DNA from: CAYVUV01 sp964455095
GTDB taxonomy: Bacteria; Desulfobacterota; Binatia; HRBIN30; CADEER01
Reading direction: 5' to 3'
Assembly (NCBI GenBank): GCA_964455095.1
Contig: CAYVUV010000373.1
Coordinates: forward strand, 1 to 47,739
Length of the DNA: 47,739 bases
Each line of letters starts with the position of its first letter. The first letter of the stretch is position 1. Made by a program: the position numbers and the translations under genes. Of the stretch, positions 34,601-41,295 are shown in pieces. The notes beneath the pieces were generated by a model. That model had not been told where the DNA came from. It did no database searches and worked only from the letters and a program-made list of their open reading frames with translations.

Positions 34601-35216
34601 CCGATTCATGAATGACGCGGCATTCCAGAAGATCGTGACCGCGTGGATGGCATCGGAAGCCTATCGGCGGCTACGAAACGACTCGGACGACGGATCCGAG
34701 GAGACCCAACGCGCCTTGCCGCCCGCCCTGCGCATCATTCAGCCCAAGGCCGAAGAGCGTTACGTGACCTGCATACCACTCGTCCCACTCAAGGCCGCCG
34801 CCGGCGCCTTTGGCGATTTGCAGCACGTCGAGGACGACGGCTTCGAGTGGGTCGCGATCAAATCGCGCCATCGTTTGCGCCGCGGAATGTTCGTGGCCCA
34901 GGTTGTGGGGAAGTCCATGGAGCCGGCGATTCCGGACCGTTCATACTGTCTCTTCTCCGCGCCCGTCGAGGGCACGAGGCAAGGCAAGACGGTGCTCGTG
35001 CAACTACGGGACGGCACGGACCCCGCGACCGGCCAGCGCTATACGGTGAAGCGCTACGAGAGCGAGAAGGCGGGCGATGGAGATGGCTGGCGCCACACGA
35101 AGATCGCCCTAAAACCAATCAATCCTGAATTCGAGCCGATCGTCCTCACTGGCGCAGATGAGGGGCAGCTACAAGTGATCGCCGAGGTTCTGGAAGTGCT
35201 GGGAGCGCAGCCCTAG
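31671..35216 (+). CDS. hsdR: Type I restriction subunit fused to a LexA/CI-like S24 domain
   Basis: An 1181-residue protein. The N-terminal nuclease domain has the PD-(D/E)xK residues in VTLSLNG...VELKNP (Glu151, Lys153). The SF2 translocase follows: Walker A AGSGKSN (Lys311), DEAH box IIDEAHSSQ (Asp424), FAFTATPKHKT and QTLSRLNRIHP. The usual HsdR end (DAAFQKIVTAWMASEAYRRLR, ending near residue 1000) is not the end here. After a short linker, residues ~1020-1180 form an S24/LexA-like peptidase: Ala1044-Gly1045 in PLKAAAGAFGD as candidate cleavage bond, Ser1082 in GKSMEPAIPD, Lys1127 in YTVKRYE. The Ala-Ser spacing (38) equals lambda CI and the Ser-Lys spacing (45) is near CI (43). ATG 31671 overlaps the DUF4411 stop. 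Confidence 0.93.
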   Translation: MNRTNEAAFETVIEAHLLQNGYVSVAPEGFDRDRAIFPDTVLAFIRETQQKEWGKLEALHGDRTGEQILGDLCKWMDQNGALATLRHGFKCYGRTLHAAFFKAAHELNPELEARYAANRLGLTRQLHFSPRSEKSLDVTLSLNGIPVATVELKNPLTGQRVEDARRQYKQDRDPRETIFEFKRRTLVHFAADTESVLMTTRLAGTATHFLPFNKGCDGGAGNPPDPAGRTYRTAYLWEEVLQRDSVLDLLARFIHLQIDEKRDDHGRKVKTESMIFPRYHQLQAVRQLVDAARSEGVGRNYLVEHSAGSGKSNTIGWLTHRLASLHDAANQRVFDSVIVVTDRVVLDQQLQDTIYQFEHKRGVVQRIDESSRQLAEALENAVPVIITTLQKFPFVSRQLLKMAEERGKTGTGTLVTRRCAVIIDEAHSSQGGETATDLKEVLGGEGLRDEAKKRAAEEGRDDMEELFRSMAKRGRQSNLSFFAFTATPKHKTLAVFGRDGQPAHRYTMRQAIEEEFILDVLKYYTTYATYFGLLKACEDDPNVERKKAAQALARFMKLHPHNIAQKTEVMVEHFQAVTRHKIGGRAKAMVVTGSRLEAVRYKQRFDRYIQEKGYAIKSLVAFSGTVVDDKLPAVVSYTEVAMNHGISEKELPEKFASQEYHVLLVAEKYQTGFDQPLLHTMFVDKRLAGIQAVQTLSRLNRIHPLKEDTFVLDFVNDREEIREAFKVYYEGAEMGEQVDPARMYAIKGELDASGIYLDEEVERFSAVYFKPKQRQSALDHQAMNAALDPAVSRFTVRQKDNEDEAEVWRGKVRALLSLYGFLSQVIPYQDSDLERLYVFLRHLAAKLPRRKSGPAYQFDDEVRLEYYRLQMISEGSISLQDGEARRLDGPTEVGSGLVRPQPVPLSQLIDVVNERFGTDFNQADQLFFDQIVEAAMADDGLREAAAVNPGDKFELVFRNLLERLFVERMDQNEEIFVRFMNDAAFQKIVTAWMASEAYRRLRNDSDDGSEETQRALPPALRIIQPKAEERYVTCIPLVPLKAAAGAFGDLQHVEDDGFEWVAIKSRHRLRRGMFVAQVVGKSMEPAIPDRSYCLFSAPVEGTRQGKTVLVQLRDGTDPATGQRYTVKRYESEKAGDGDGWRHTKIALKPINPEFEPIVLTGADEGQLQVIAEVLEVLGAQP

Positions 35217-35248
35217 AGAATCCGACTGGCAGGGCCAATCTTTCCGAG

Positions 35249-35275
35249 TGGCTGTCCCGTGGCTGTCAAACAGCC
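35249..35275. repeat. Direct and inverted repeats, possible integrase arm sites
   Basis: GTGGCTGTC occurs twice in tandem at 35249-35257 and 35259-35267, ten bases apart. The second copy overlaps the inverted repeat GGCTGT-CAA-ACAGCC (35261-35275). They lie just after hsdR and just before the tRNA remnant. Such short direct repeats flanking a tRNA-derived core are what tyrosine-integrase arm sites look like; the hairpin could also terminate the hsd transcript. Confidence 0.4.
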
Positions 35276-35297
35276 CCCTCCGGTGAGAAAAGTGAAA

Positions 35298-35326
35298 GCT
35301 GGCGCGCGGAGTCGAACCGCGGACCT
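35298..35326 (-). other. tRNA 3'-half remnant (candidate att core)
   Basis: Read on the minus strand: AGGTC (canonical variable loop), CGCGG-TTCGACT-CCGCG (perfect five-pair T-arm with canonical T-loop), then CGCCAGC, a plausible acceptor 3' strand as in tRNA-Thr, followed by TTT instead of NCCA. The sequence that should hold the anticodon arm (35327-35345) forms only an imperfect hairpin, and no D-arm or 5' acceptor GCTGGCG follows. This is a tRNA fragment, not a working gene, of the kind left at an island attachment site. Confidence 0.5.
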
Positions 35327-35373
35327 GATAGAGAATCGGGTCCGATCCCCGCGCGAGGCTCTTGCTCCGCGTT

Positions 35374-35613
35374 TCAGTTCACGCGCGCCCAGCAGATCTC
35401 CATCTCCTCGCGGTCGCCCAGCGTCTTGCGCAGCAGCGCCAGCAAGGCCGCGTCCCCACCCTGTTCCTCCAGCATGTCGAGCGTGGCCGGGTTGATGTAG
35501 TAGTCGTCGTCGTCCGAAGACTCCTCCTCGAGATGCTCGGCGAGGAACGCCAGCTGCTCTTCGGTGATCTTGCCGATCGGTGCGCCGCTGTCCTTGTCGG
35601 TCAACTGAACCAT
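35374..35613 (-). CDS. Small conserved acidic protein
   Basis: A 79-residue acidic protein starting MVQLTDKDSGAPIGKITEEQ, with an acidic stretch EEESSDDDDYYIN and a C-terminal region LLRKTLGDREEMEICWARV. I recall very similar short proteins in diverse bacteria annotated only as hypothetical, so the gene is probably real. GAGGAGG ends six bases before ATG 35613. No membrane segment or catalytic motif is visible. It lies between the island's right edge and the catabolic operon. Confidence 0.7.
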   Translation of the reverse strand: MVQLTDKDSGAPIGKITEEQLAFLAEHLEEESSDDDDYYINPATLDMLEEQGGDAALLALLRKTLGDREEMEICWARVN

Positions 35614-35691
35614 TCAGACCTCCTCACTGACTCCGTGTAGAAAACGATTCCCGACGCGGAACCGATCGTCAAGTGACCCGCCCCCACCTCG

Positions 35692-37278
35692 TCATCCGAG
35701 CCGCTCCGTCGCGGCACGCCGCAGCGCGGCCTTCTCGACCTTGCCGGTGCCGGTGCGCGGCACGTCGGCTTCGGCGACCAGGAAAACGTGGCGCGGCACC
35801 TTGTAGCTGGCCAGGCTGTCGCGGCAGAAGGCGCGCAGTGCTTCAGGGTCGGCGGCCTGCCCGGCGCGCAGCACGACGAAGGCGGCGATGTTCTCGCCGC
35901 GCACCGGGTCGGGCAAGCCGACGACATGCGCTGCCCCAACGGCCGGGTGGCGCGCCAGCGCCTCCTCGACCTCGGCGGCGGCGACGTTGACGCCGGCGGT
36001 CTTGATGACGTCCTTCAACCGCCCGGCGAAGTGCAGATTGCCCTGCGCGTCGAAGCAACCGCGGTCGCCGGTGCGAAAGAACCCCTCGGGATCGAGCGGT
36101 ACGCTGCGCGGCACCTTGTAGTAACCCTCCATCAACGTCGGGCCTTTGACGAAGATCTCACCGGTCTCGCCGCGCACCACCGGCTGGCGCGTCTCCGGGT
36201 CGGCGATCTTGATCTCCATGCCCGGCAGCGGCCGGCCAAACGTGCCGGTGCGAATCTCCTCGGGATCGGTCGAGCGTGCCGCGGTGACGCAGGTCGCCGT
36301 CTCCGACATGCCGTAGACGCCGATCGCCTGGTGATCCGGCCCCATCAGGCGGGTGGCCAGCGCGTGGTACGTCCCCTTTTTCAGATACAGCGTGTGGCGG
36401 GCGAAGTCGGGGTGCTCGAGCAGCGGACCGGCCTGGTGCCAGCCGGCCATCACCGTGCAGCGCTCGGCTTCGAGCAGGACCAGCGCGCTGCCGGCATCGA
36501 CGTTCTCGTGCAGCACGACGCGGCCGCCGCCGGCCATCGTCGCCAGCGCGCCCATGATGAATCCGCCGCTCCAGAACAGCGGCATGTGCCCCCACCACGC
36601 ATCGGCCGGCGTGATGCCGATGCATTCGCCGACGCGGCGGCCCGATGTGGTCAGGGCGCCGTGGCAGTGCAGCACCGCCTTGGCCTGCGCGGTCGTGCCG
36701 GAGGTGAAGAAGATCGTCGCCCAATCGGTCGGCGACACCGTCTGCTCGAGCGCATCCAGAAACGCGTCGTCGGCCGCCGCCGGCACGTCGTCCCAACGCT
36801 CGCATCCGGGCCCCTCGCCCTCCAGCAGCACGACGCGGCGCAGCGCCGGGGCATGCGGCGAGTACAGCCGGCCCGGCAGCGACGCGCGCAGCTCGGGGAC
36901 GATGTCGTGCAGGCGCTCGAGGTAGTCGTGTTTGAGAAAGCCGGGCAAGGTCAGCAGGACCTCGACGTCGCCATGCGTCAGGCCGTAGGCGATCTCGTCG
37001 CGCTTCCAGAGCGTCGAGAACGGCACCAGGATGGCGCCAAGGCGCAGCGCGCCGAAGGCGATCGGCAACCACTCAAGTCGGTTGGAGCACAGGAAGCCGA
37101 CGCGCGAGCCCTTGGTGACGCCGAGGGCGAGCAGCTTGCGCGCCGCGGTGCGGCTGTCGTCGCGCAGCGCCTGCCAGGTGAGGCGCGCCGTCACGGCCTC
37201 GCGCGGTGCATACGCCACCGCTTCGGCCTGCGGCGCGCGCGCGGCGCAGGCGTCGAGAAAGGCGCCCAGCGTCTCCAT
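35692..37278 (-). CDS. Acyl-CoA synthetase (ANL family), last gene of operon
   Basis: A 528-residue AMP-forming CoA ligase. It has the P-loop region FFTSGTTAQAKAVLHCHG, MPLFWSGGF, YGMSETA, the hinge GRLKDVIKTAGVNVAAAEVE and the C-terminal catalytic Lys in GTGKVEKAALR. The P-loop is unusual: the usual TTGxPKG reads TTAQAKA, keeping the Lys but losing Gly and Pro, which may slow catalysis. ATG 37278 overlaps the crotonase stop by one base (TGATG). As the last gene of a seven-gene operon with two other ligases, it probably activates a different intermediate of the same route. Confidence 0.88.
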   Translation of the reverse strand: METLGAFLDACAARAPQAEAVAYAPREAVTARLTWQALRDDSRTAARKLLALGVTKGSRVGFLCSNRLEWLPIAFGALRLGAILVPFSTLWKRDEIAYGLTHGDVEVLLTLPGFLKHDYLERLHDIVPELRASLPGRLYSPHAPALRRVVLLEGEGPGCERWDDVPAAADDAFLDALEQTVSPTDWATIFFTSGTTAQAKAVLHCHGALTTSGRRVGECIGITPADAWWGHMPLFWSGGFIMGALATMAGGGRVVLHENVDAGSALVLLEAERCTVMAGWHQAGPLLEHPDFARHTLYLKKGTYHALATRLMGPDHQAIGVYGMSETATCVTAARSTDPEEIRTGTFGRPLPGMEIKIADPETRQPVVRGETGEIFVKGPTLMEGYYKVPRSVPLDPEGFFRTGDRGCFDAQGNLHFAGRLKDVIKTAGVNVAAAEVEEALARHPAVGAAHVVGLPDPVRGENIAAFVVLRAGQAADPEALRAFCRDSLASYKVPRHVFLVAEADVPRTGTGKVEKAALRRAATERLG

Positions 37279-38072
37279 CACTTGCCGGTGAACACCGGCG
37301 CGCGCTTCTCGGCGAAGGCGCGCACCGCTTCCTTGTGGTCTGCGGTCTCGCCGAGAATGCCCTGCGCCAGCGCCTCGGCCTCGGTGGCCTGGTGAAAGTC
37401 GGAGCGCGCGCCGCGTTCGAGCAAACCGCGCGCGAGACGGATCGCCTGCGGCGCGTTGGCCGCAATGGCACCGGCGACGGCGCGGACACGGTCGCGGAAC
37501 TGATCGGCCGGGACCACTTCGCTGACCAGTCCCAGGCGCAGCGCCTCGGCAGCGTGCACCGGTTCGGCGGTCAGGCAGATGCGCTGCGCGTTGGCGAGCC
37601 CGATGCGGCGCGGCAGCAGATACGTGCAGCCGCTGTCGGGGACGAACCCGACCTTGGTGAAACTGAACACGAACCGCGCCGCCTCGGCGGCAATAGCGAA
37701 GTCGCAGGCGAGGACGTAGGCGCACGCCATGCCGGCCGCGACGCCGTTGACCGCCGCGATCATCGGCTTCTCGCGCCGCAGCAGGCCTTCGACGACCGCG
37801 GCGCCGTGCAGGTTGCGCTGGCGGCCCACCAATGCGCTGCGGCCGAGGCGATCGCCCTGCCCCATCAGTTTCAGATCGGCCCCGGCCGAGAACGCCCTGC
37901 CCGCACCGGTCAGCACGATCGCGCGCACGGCCTCGTCCGCTTCGGCGCCGCGCACCAGCTCGACCACGCGGTCGCCCATGTCGGGCAGCAGCGCGTTGAG
38001 CGCCGCCGGGCGATTCAACGTGATGGTCGCGACGCCGCCGGCGACCTCGTACAAAACCGTCTCGTCAGCCAT
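37278..38072 (-). CDS. Enoyl-CoA hydratase/isomerase, PaaG-like
   Basis: A 264-residue crotonase. The oxyanion segments FSAGADLKLMG and AVNGVAAGMACAYVLACD are present. The first catalytic Glu of hydratases is not conserved (FSFTKVGF), while the second position is VPDSGCTYLLPR, with the Asp typical of PaaG-type isomerases acting on ring CoA thioesters. It is thus more likely an isomerase than a hydratase. It follows the CaiB gene by nine bases and shares a TGATG with the ligase. Confidence 0.9.
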   Translation of the reverse strand: MADETVLYEVAGGVATITLNRPAALNALLPDMGDRVVELVRGAEADEAVRAIVLTGAGRAFSAGADLKLMGQGDRLGRSALVGRQRNLHGAAVVEGLLRREKPMIAAVNGVAAGMACAYVLACDFAIAAEAARFVFSFTKVGFVPDSGCTYLLPRRIGLANAQRICLTAEPVHAAEALRLGLVSEVVPADQFRDRVRAVAGAIAANAPQAIRLARGLLERGARSDFHQATEAEALAQGILGETADHKEAVRAFAEKRAPVFTGK

Positions 38073-38081
38073 CGGCCGGCG

Positions 38082-39278
38082 CTACCCGCACGCCCCCGAC
38101 TCGCGCAGGCGGGCGATGTCCTCGTCCGATTTACCGAGCTCGCGCAGCACCTCATCGGTGTGCTCGGCGAGCCCCGGCGGCGCGATGCGCAGCGAGCCCG
38201 GCGACTCGCTCATGTGGATCGGGATGTTCATGGTGCGAAACGGGCCGTAGCGCGGGTGGTCCCATTTGACCACCGAGCCGATGGCCTCGAGCTGCTCCAT
38301 CTCGAACAGCTCCTTGAGATTGTTCACCCGGCAGGCCGGGACATCGAGCTCGCCGCACAGCTTGATCCAGTGATCGCGCCCGTTGGTGCGGAAGATCGTC
38401 TGCAGGATGTCGACGACCTCGGCGCGGTGCTGGCAGCGCGCGTGGTTGCTGGCGTAGCGCGGGTCGTCGAGCATGTCCTCGCGGCCGAGCCCCTTGGCCA
38501 GGCGCTTGAAGAACGCGTTGGTCAGGCAGGCGACGATGAAGTAGCCGTCGTTGGCCTCGAAGGCCTGGTACGGCACCAGATCGGGGTGGCCGTTGCCGAA
38601 CTTCTCGTACTCGTGGCCGGTATTGAGGTAGGCGGTCGAGATGTCGGCGAGCAGCGAGATCACCGCGTCGAGCATGGTGAGATCGATGCGCTGGCCGACG
38701 CCCGTCTGGGCGCGGTGGAAGAGCGCCAGCGCGATGGCGTAGGCGGCGTAGATGCCGGACGAGATATCGGCCACCGGCCCGGCGGCTTTGACCGGCGGGC
38801 CGCCCGGCATACCGGTCAGGCCCATCATGCCGCCGGTCGCCTGCAGGATGAGATCCATGCCGGGGTTCTGCGCCATCGGCCCCTTGCTGCCGAAGGCGGT
38901 GATCGAGGCGTAGATGATGCGCGGGTTGATGGCGCGCAGCGCGTCGTAGCCGAGGCCGAGGCGATCCATGACGCCGGGGCGGAAGTTCTCGACCACGACG
39001 TCGGCGACGGCAGCCATCTCCTTGATCAGGTCGGTACCGCCGGGAGCCTTGACGTCGATGCCGACCGAGCGCTTGTTGCGGTTGAGGCCCCAGAAATTGA
39101 AGCTGCCCTTCTTGGGATCGACGCCGCCGGCGTAGCGGATGCTGTCGCCGCGGTCGGGCTTCTCGATCTTCCACACCTCGGCGCCCATGTCGCCGAGCAG
39201 CGTCGTGCACCATGGGCCCGCCGCCTGGTGGCTCAAATCGATGACGCGAATGCCCTTGAGCGCTCCGCGATTGTCCAT
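38082..39278 (-). CDS. CaiB/BaiF CoA-transferase
   Basis: A 398-residue class III CoA transferase. Its N-terminal LKGIRVIDLSHQAAGPWCTTLLGDMGAEVWKIE, NRNKRSVGIDV and NPGMDLILQATGG, with the catalytic Asp near residue 140, are all canonical, as is the GVGQRIDLTMLDAV block. It shows about family-normal length. The ATG overlaps the upstream ligase stop (TGATG). Having both ligases and a CoA transferase in one operon suggests CoA is recycled from a late intermediate to the entering acid. Confidence 0.92.
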   Translation of the reverse strand: MDNRGALKGIRVIDLSHQAAGPWCTTLLGDMGAEVWKIEKPDRGDSIRYAGGVDPKKGSFNFWGLNRNKRSVGIDVKAPGGTDLIKEMAAVADVVVENFRPGVMDRLGLGYDALRAINPRIIYASITAFGSKGPMAQNPGMDLILQATGGMMGLTGMPGGPPVKAAGPVADISSGIYAAYAIALALFHRAQTGVGQRIDLTMLDAVISLLADISTAYLNTGHEYEKFGNGHPDLVPYQAFEANDGYFIVACLTNAFFKRLAKGLGREDMLDDPRYASNHARCQHRAEVVDILQTIFRTNGRDHWIKLCGELDVPACRVNNLKELFEMEQLEAIGSVVKWDHPRYGPFRTMNIPIHMSESPGSLRIAPPGLAEHTDEVLRELGKSDEDIARLRESGACG

Positions 39279-40816
39279 CACTCCGCCTTTCCGCCAAAGC
39301 GTTGCTTCAACACGTTGGTCTGTACCTTGTTGGCCGCGTTGCGCGGCAGCACGTCGACGAACTCCACCCGGCGCGGCTTCTTGAACCCGGCCAGGCGTGC
39401 TCCGGCATACGCTGTCACTGCCGCCGCGTCCAGGCCACTGCCGGGCCGCAGCACCACCACGGCGGTGATCTGCTCGCCCCACTTCGGATGCGGCGTGCCG
39501 ATGACCGCGATGTCCGCCACCTCGGGATGCGTGCGGATGACGTCCTCGACCTCCACCGGCGAGACGTTCTCGCCGCCGGTGATGATGAGTTCCTTCACCC
39601 GCCCGGTGATGTAGAAGTACCCGGCCTCGTCGCACCGCCCGCGATCGCCGGTGTGCAACCAGCCGTCGCGCACCGCGGCGGCGGTGGCAGCGCGATTGCG
39701 GTAGTAACCGCCCATGACAGTTGGCCCCTGAACGACGATCTCGCCTTCTTCTCCCACGTTCGCGAGACGCCCGTCGGCGCACCGCACGGCGACGACAATG
39801 TAGGGGTTGGCGCAGCCGATCGTCCCCGGGCGATCGAAGACGCTGGTGCCGCGCGCCATGGTCACGCCGTCGGTCGACTCGGTTTGACCGTACGCTTCGA
39901 TCACCTCCGCCCCGGCGAAGATGCGCGCCAGCTCGCGCTTCGTCTCCATCGGCGTCGGCGCGCCGCCGACGCTGACCTTGCGCACCGTGCGCCGCACGGC
40001 GGCGGGGACGTCGCCCATGGCGACGACGTCGAACGTCATGCCGCCGATCAACGGCAGGTCGGTGACGCCGAAACGCTCGACGGCTTCGAGCACGGTCGGC
40101 AGGTCGAAGCGCTCGAGCAGCACGGTCGTCGCACCGAGCAACACGCGGCAGAGCAGATGCGAGACCAGCACGGGGGTGTGCGTGAGTGGGCTGATGCTGG
40201 CGCCGACGCCCGCGGCGCTGTCGCCGCGCGCCGCCGCGCAGGCCAGCGTGGCCCAGAGCAGGTTGGCATGCGCGAGCATGACGCCTTTCGGGGAGCCGGT
40301 GGTGCCCGACGTGTAGGCGAGGACGGCGAGGTCCGCCGGCCGCGGCGCGCGCGCTGCGACCGATCGCGCCGCCGCGCCGCGGCGCAGCACGCGTGGCCGC
40401 AGTGGTAGATCGGGCTCGCAAACATAGGCGGGGATGCCGGCCGCAGCTGCGGCCGCGCGCGCCGTATCGCTGCGCGCCGCATCGCAGAGAATCGCGGTGG
40501 CGCGCGCGTGGCCGAGCATGTGCGCCGCCTCCTCGGCGGTCGAACGCGCCGCCAAGGGCACAGACACGGCGCCGAGTCCCCACAGCGCGAACGGCATGGC
40601 GACCATCGCCGGCTCGTTGGCGGCCATGACCCCGACGCGATGTCCGGCGCCGATGCCGCGCTGCGCCAACCAACCCGCCAGCGCCTCGACGGCGGCGGCG
40701 AGCTCGCCGTAGGGAATGCGCCGGCCGCGAAACGCCAGGCCGCCGGCCGCGCCGCGGCGTTGTGCCTGAAGGGCGATAAATTCGGGCGTCGTCGGCAACA
40801 GGAGCGGGCTGCTCAT
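39278..40816 (-). CDS. Acyl-CoA synthetase (ANL family)
   Basis: A 512-residue AMP-forming ligase with canonical motifs: AYTSGTTGSPKGVMLAHAN, EAYGQTEST, GWLHTGDRG, GRVKELIITGGENVSPVEVE and a C-terminal catalytic Lys in RNAANKVQTNVLK. It activates an unknown fatty or aromatic acid. ATG 40816 overlaps the SRPBCC stop (ATGA), and its own stop overlaps the CaiB start. Confidence 0.91.
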   Translation of the reverse strand: MSSPLLLPTTPEFIALQAQRRGAAGGLAFRGRRIPYGELAAAVEALAGWLAQRGIGAGHRVGVMAANEPAMVAMPFALWGLGAVSVPLAARSTAEEAAHMLGHARATAILCDAARSDTARAAAAAAGIPAYVCEPDLPLRPRVLRRGAAARSVAARAPRPADLAVLAYTSGTTGSPKGVMLAHANLLWATLACAAARGDSAAGVGASISPLTHTPVLVSHLLCRVLLGATTVLLERFDLPTVLEAVERFGVTDLPLIGGMTFDVVAMGDVPAAVRRTVRKVSVGGAPTPMETKRELARIFAGAEVIEAYGQTESTDGVTMARGTSVFDRPGTIGCANPYIVVAVRCADGRLANVGEEGEIVVQGPTVMGGYYRNRAATAAAVRDGWLHTGDRGRCDEAGYFYITGRVKELIITGGENVSPVEVEDVIRTHPEVADIAVIGTPHPKWGEQITAVVVLRPGSGLDAAAVTAYAGARLAGFKKPRRVEFVDVLPRNAANKVQTNVLKQRFGGKAE

Positions 40817-41292
40817 GCGCCGCCCGCGTCGTTCAGCTCGGGATGAAACTCCGGATGCTTCTCCAGCCATGCCGCGGCGCCGCGCATCGACTCTTCGTTC
40901 TTCTGGTTGATGAAGCGATAGATGCGCGCCTCGAACCAGCGCAGCACGGGCGTCGTCAGGTGGAACGATTCGCGAAAGCGCAGGCGGGTGCGATTCGGGC
41001 CGCACGGCTCCAGGTCGATCGAGCCGCTCAGCCCACCGCGCAGCATGACGTAGTCGTAGCCGCGGTTGGGGCGCACGTTCTTCACCAGCTCGAACGACTC
41101 ACCGCGCCGCCCGAACGGCAGCGGGTAGATCACCTTGCGCACCAGACCGTTGCCGTCGCCGTCACCGGGATAGACGATCTCGACATCGAGCACCGCCGGC
41201 GCGTACTGCTTCCACAGATCGTAGCGCTGAAACAATGCCCACAGCCGGGGAGCAGCAAACGGCAGCTCGATCTCGTAGGCGTGGTGGCGCAT
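40813..41292 (-). CDS. SRPBCC (START-like) family protein
   Basis: A 159-residue helix-grip protein of the polyketide-cyclase/START-like superfamily: an N-terminal strand YEIELPFAAPRLWALF, central strands YDYVMLRGGLSGSIDLEP and TRLRFRESFHLT, and a long C-terminal helix FEARIYRFINQKNEESMRGAAAWLEKH. These proteins bind hydrophobic ligands in a deep pocket. In this operon it may bind the acyl or aromatic intermediate, or act as a cyclase/hydrolase. It starts three bases after the binding-protein gene ends. Confidence 0.8.
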   Translation of the reverse strand: MRHHAYEIELPFAAPRLWALFQRYDLWKQYAPAVLDVEIVYPGDGDGNGLVRKVIYPLPFGRRGESFELVKNVRPNRGYDYVMLRGGLSGSIDLEPCGPNRTRLRFRESFHLTTPVLRWFEARIYRFINQKNEESMRGAAAWLEKHPEFHPELNDAGGA

Positions 41293-41295
41293 GGC

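Noticed and set aside
35298..35375. A complete tRNA gene
   Set aside because: The variable loop, T-arm and acceptor 3' strand are present, but no D-arm or 5' acceptor strand pairs with them, so it is only a remnant.
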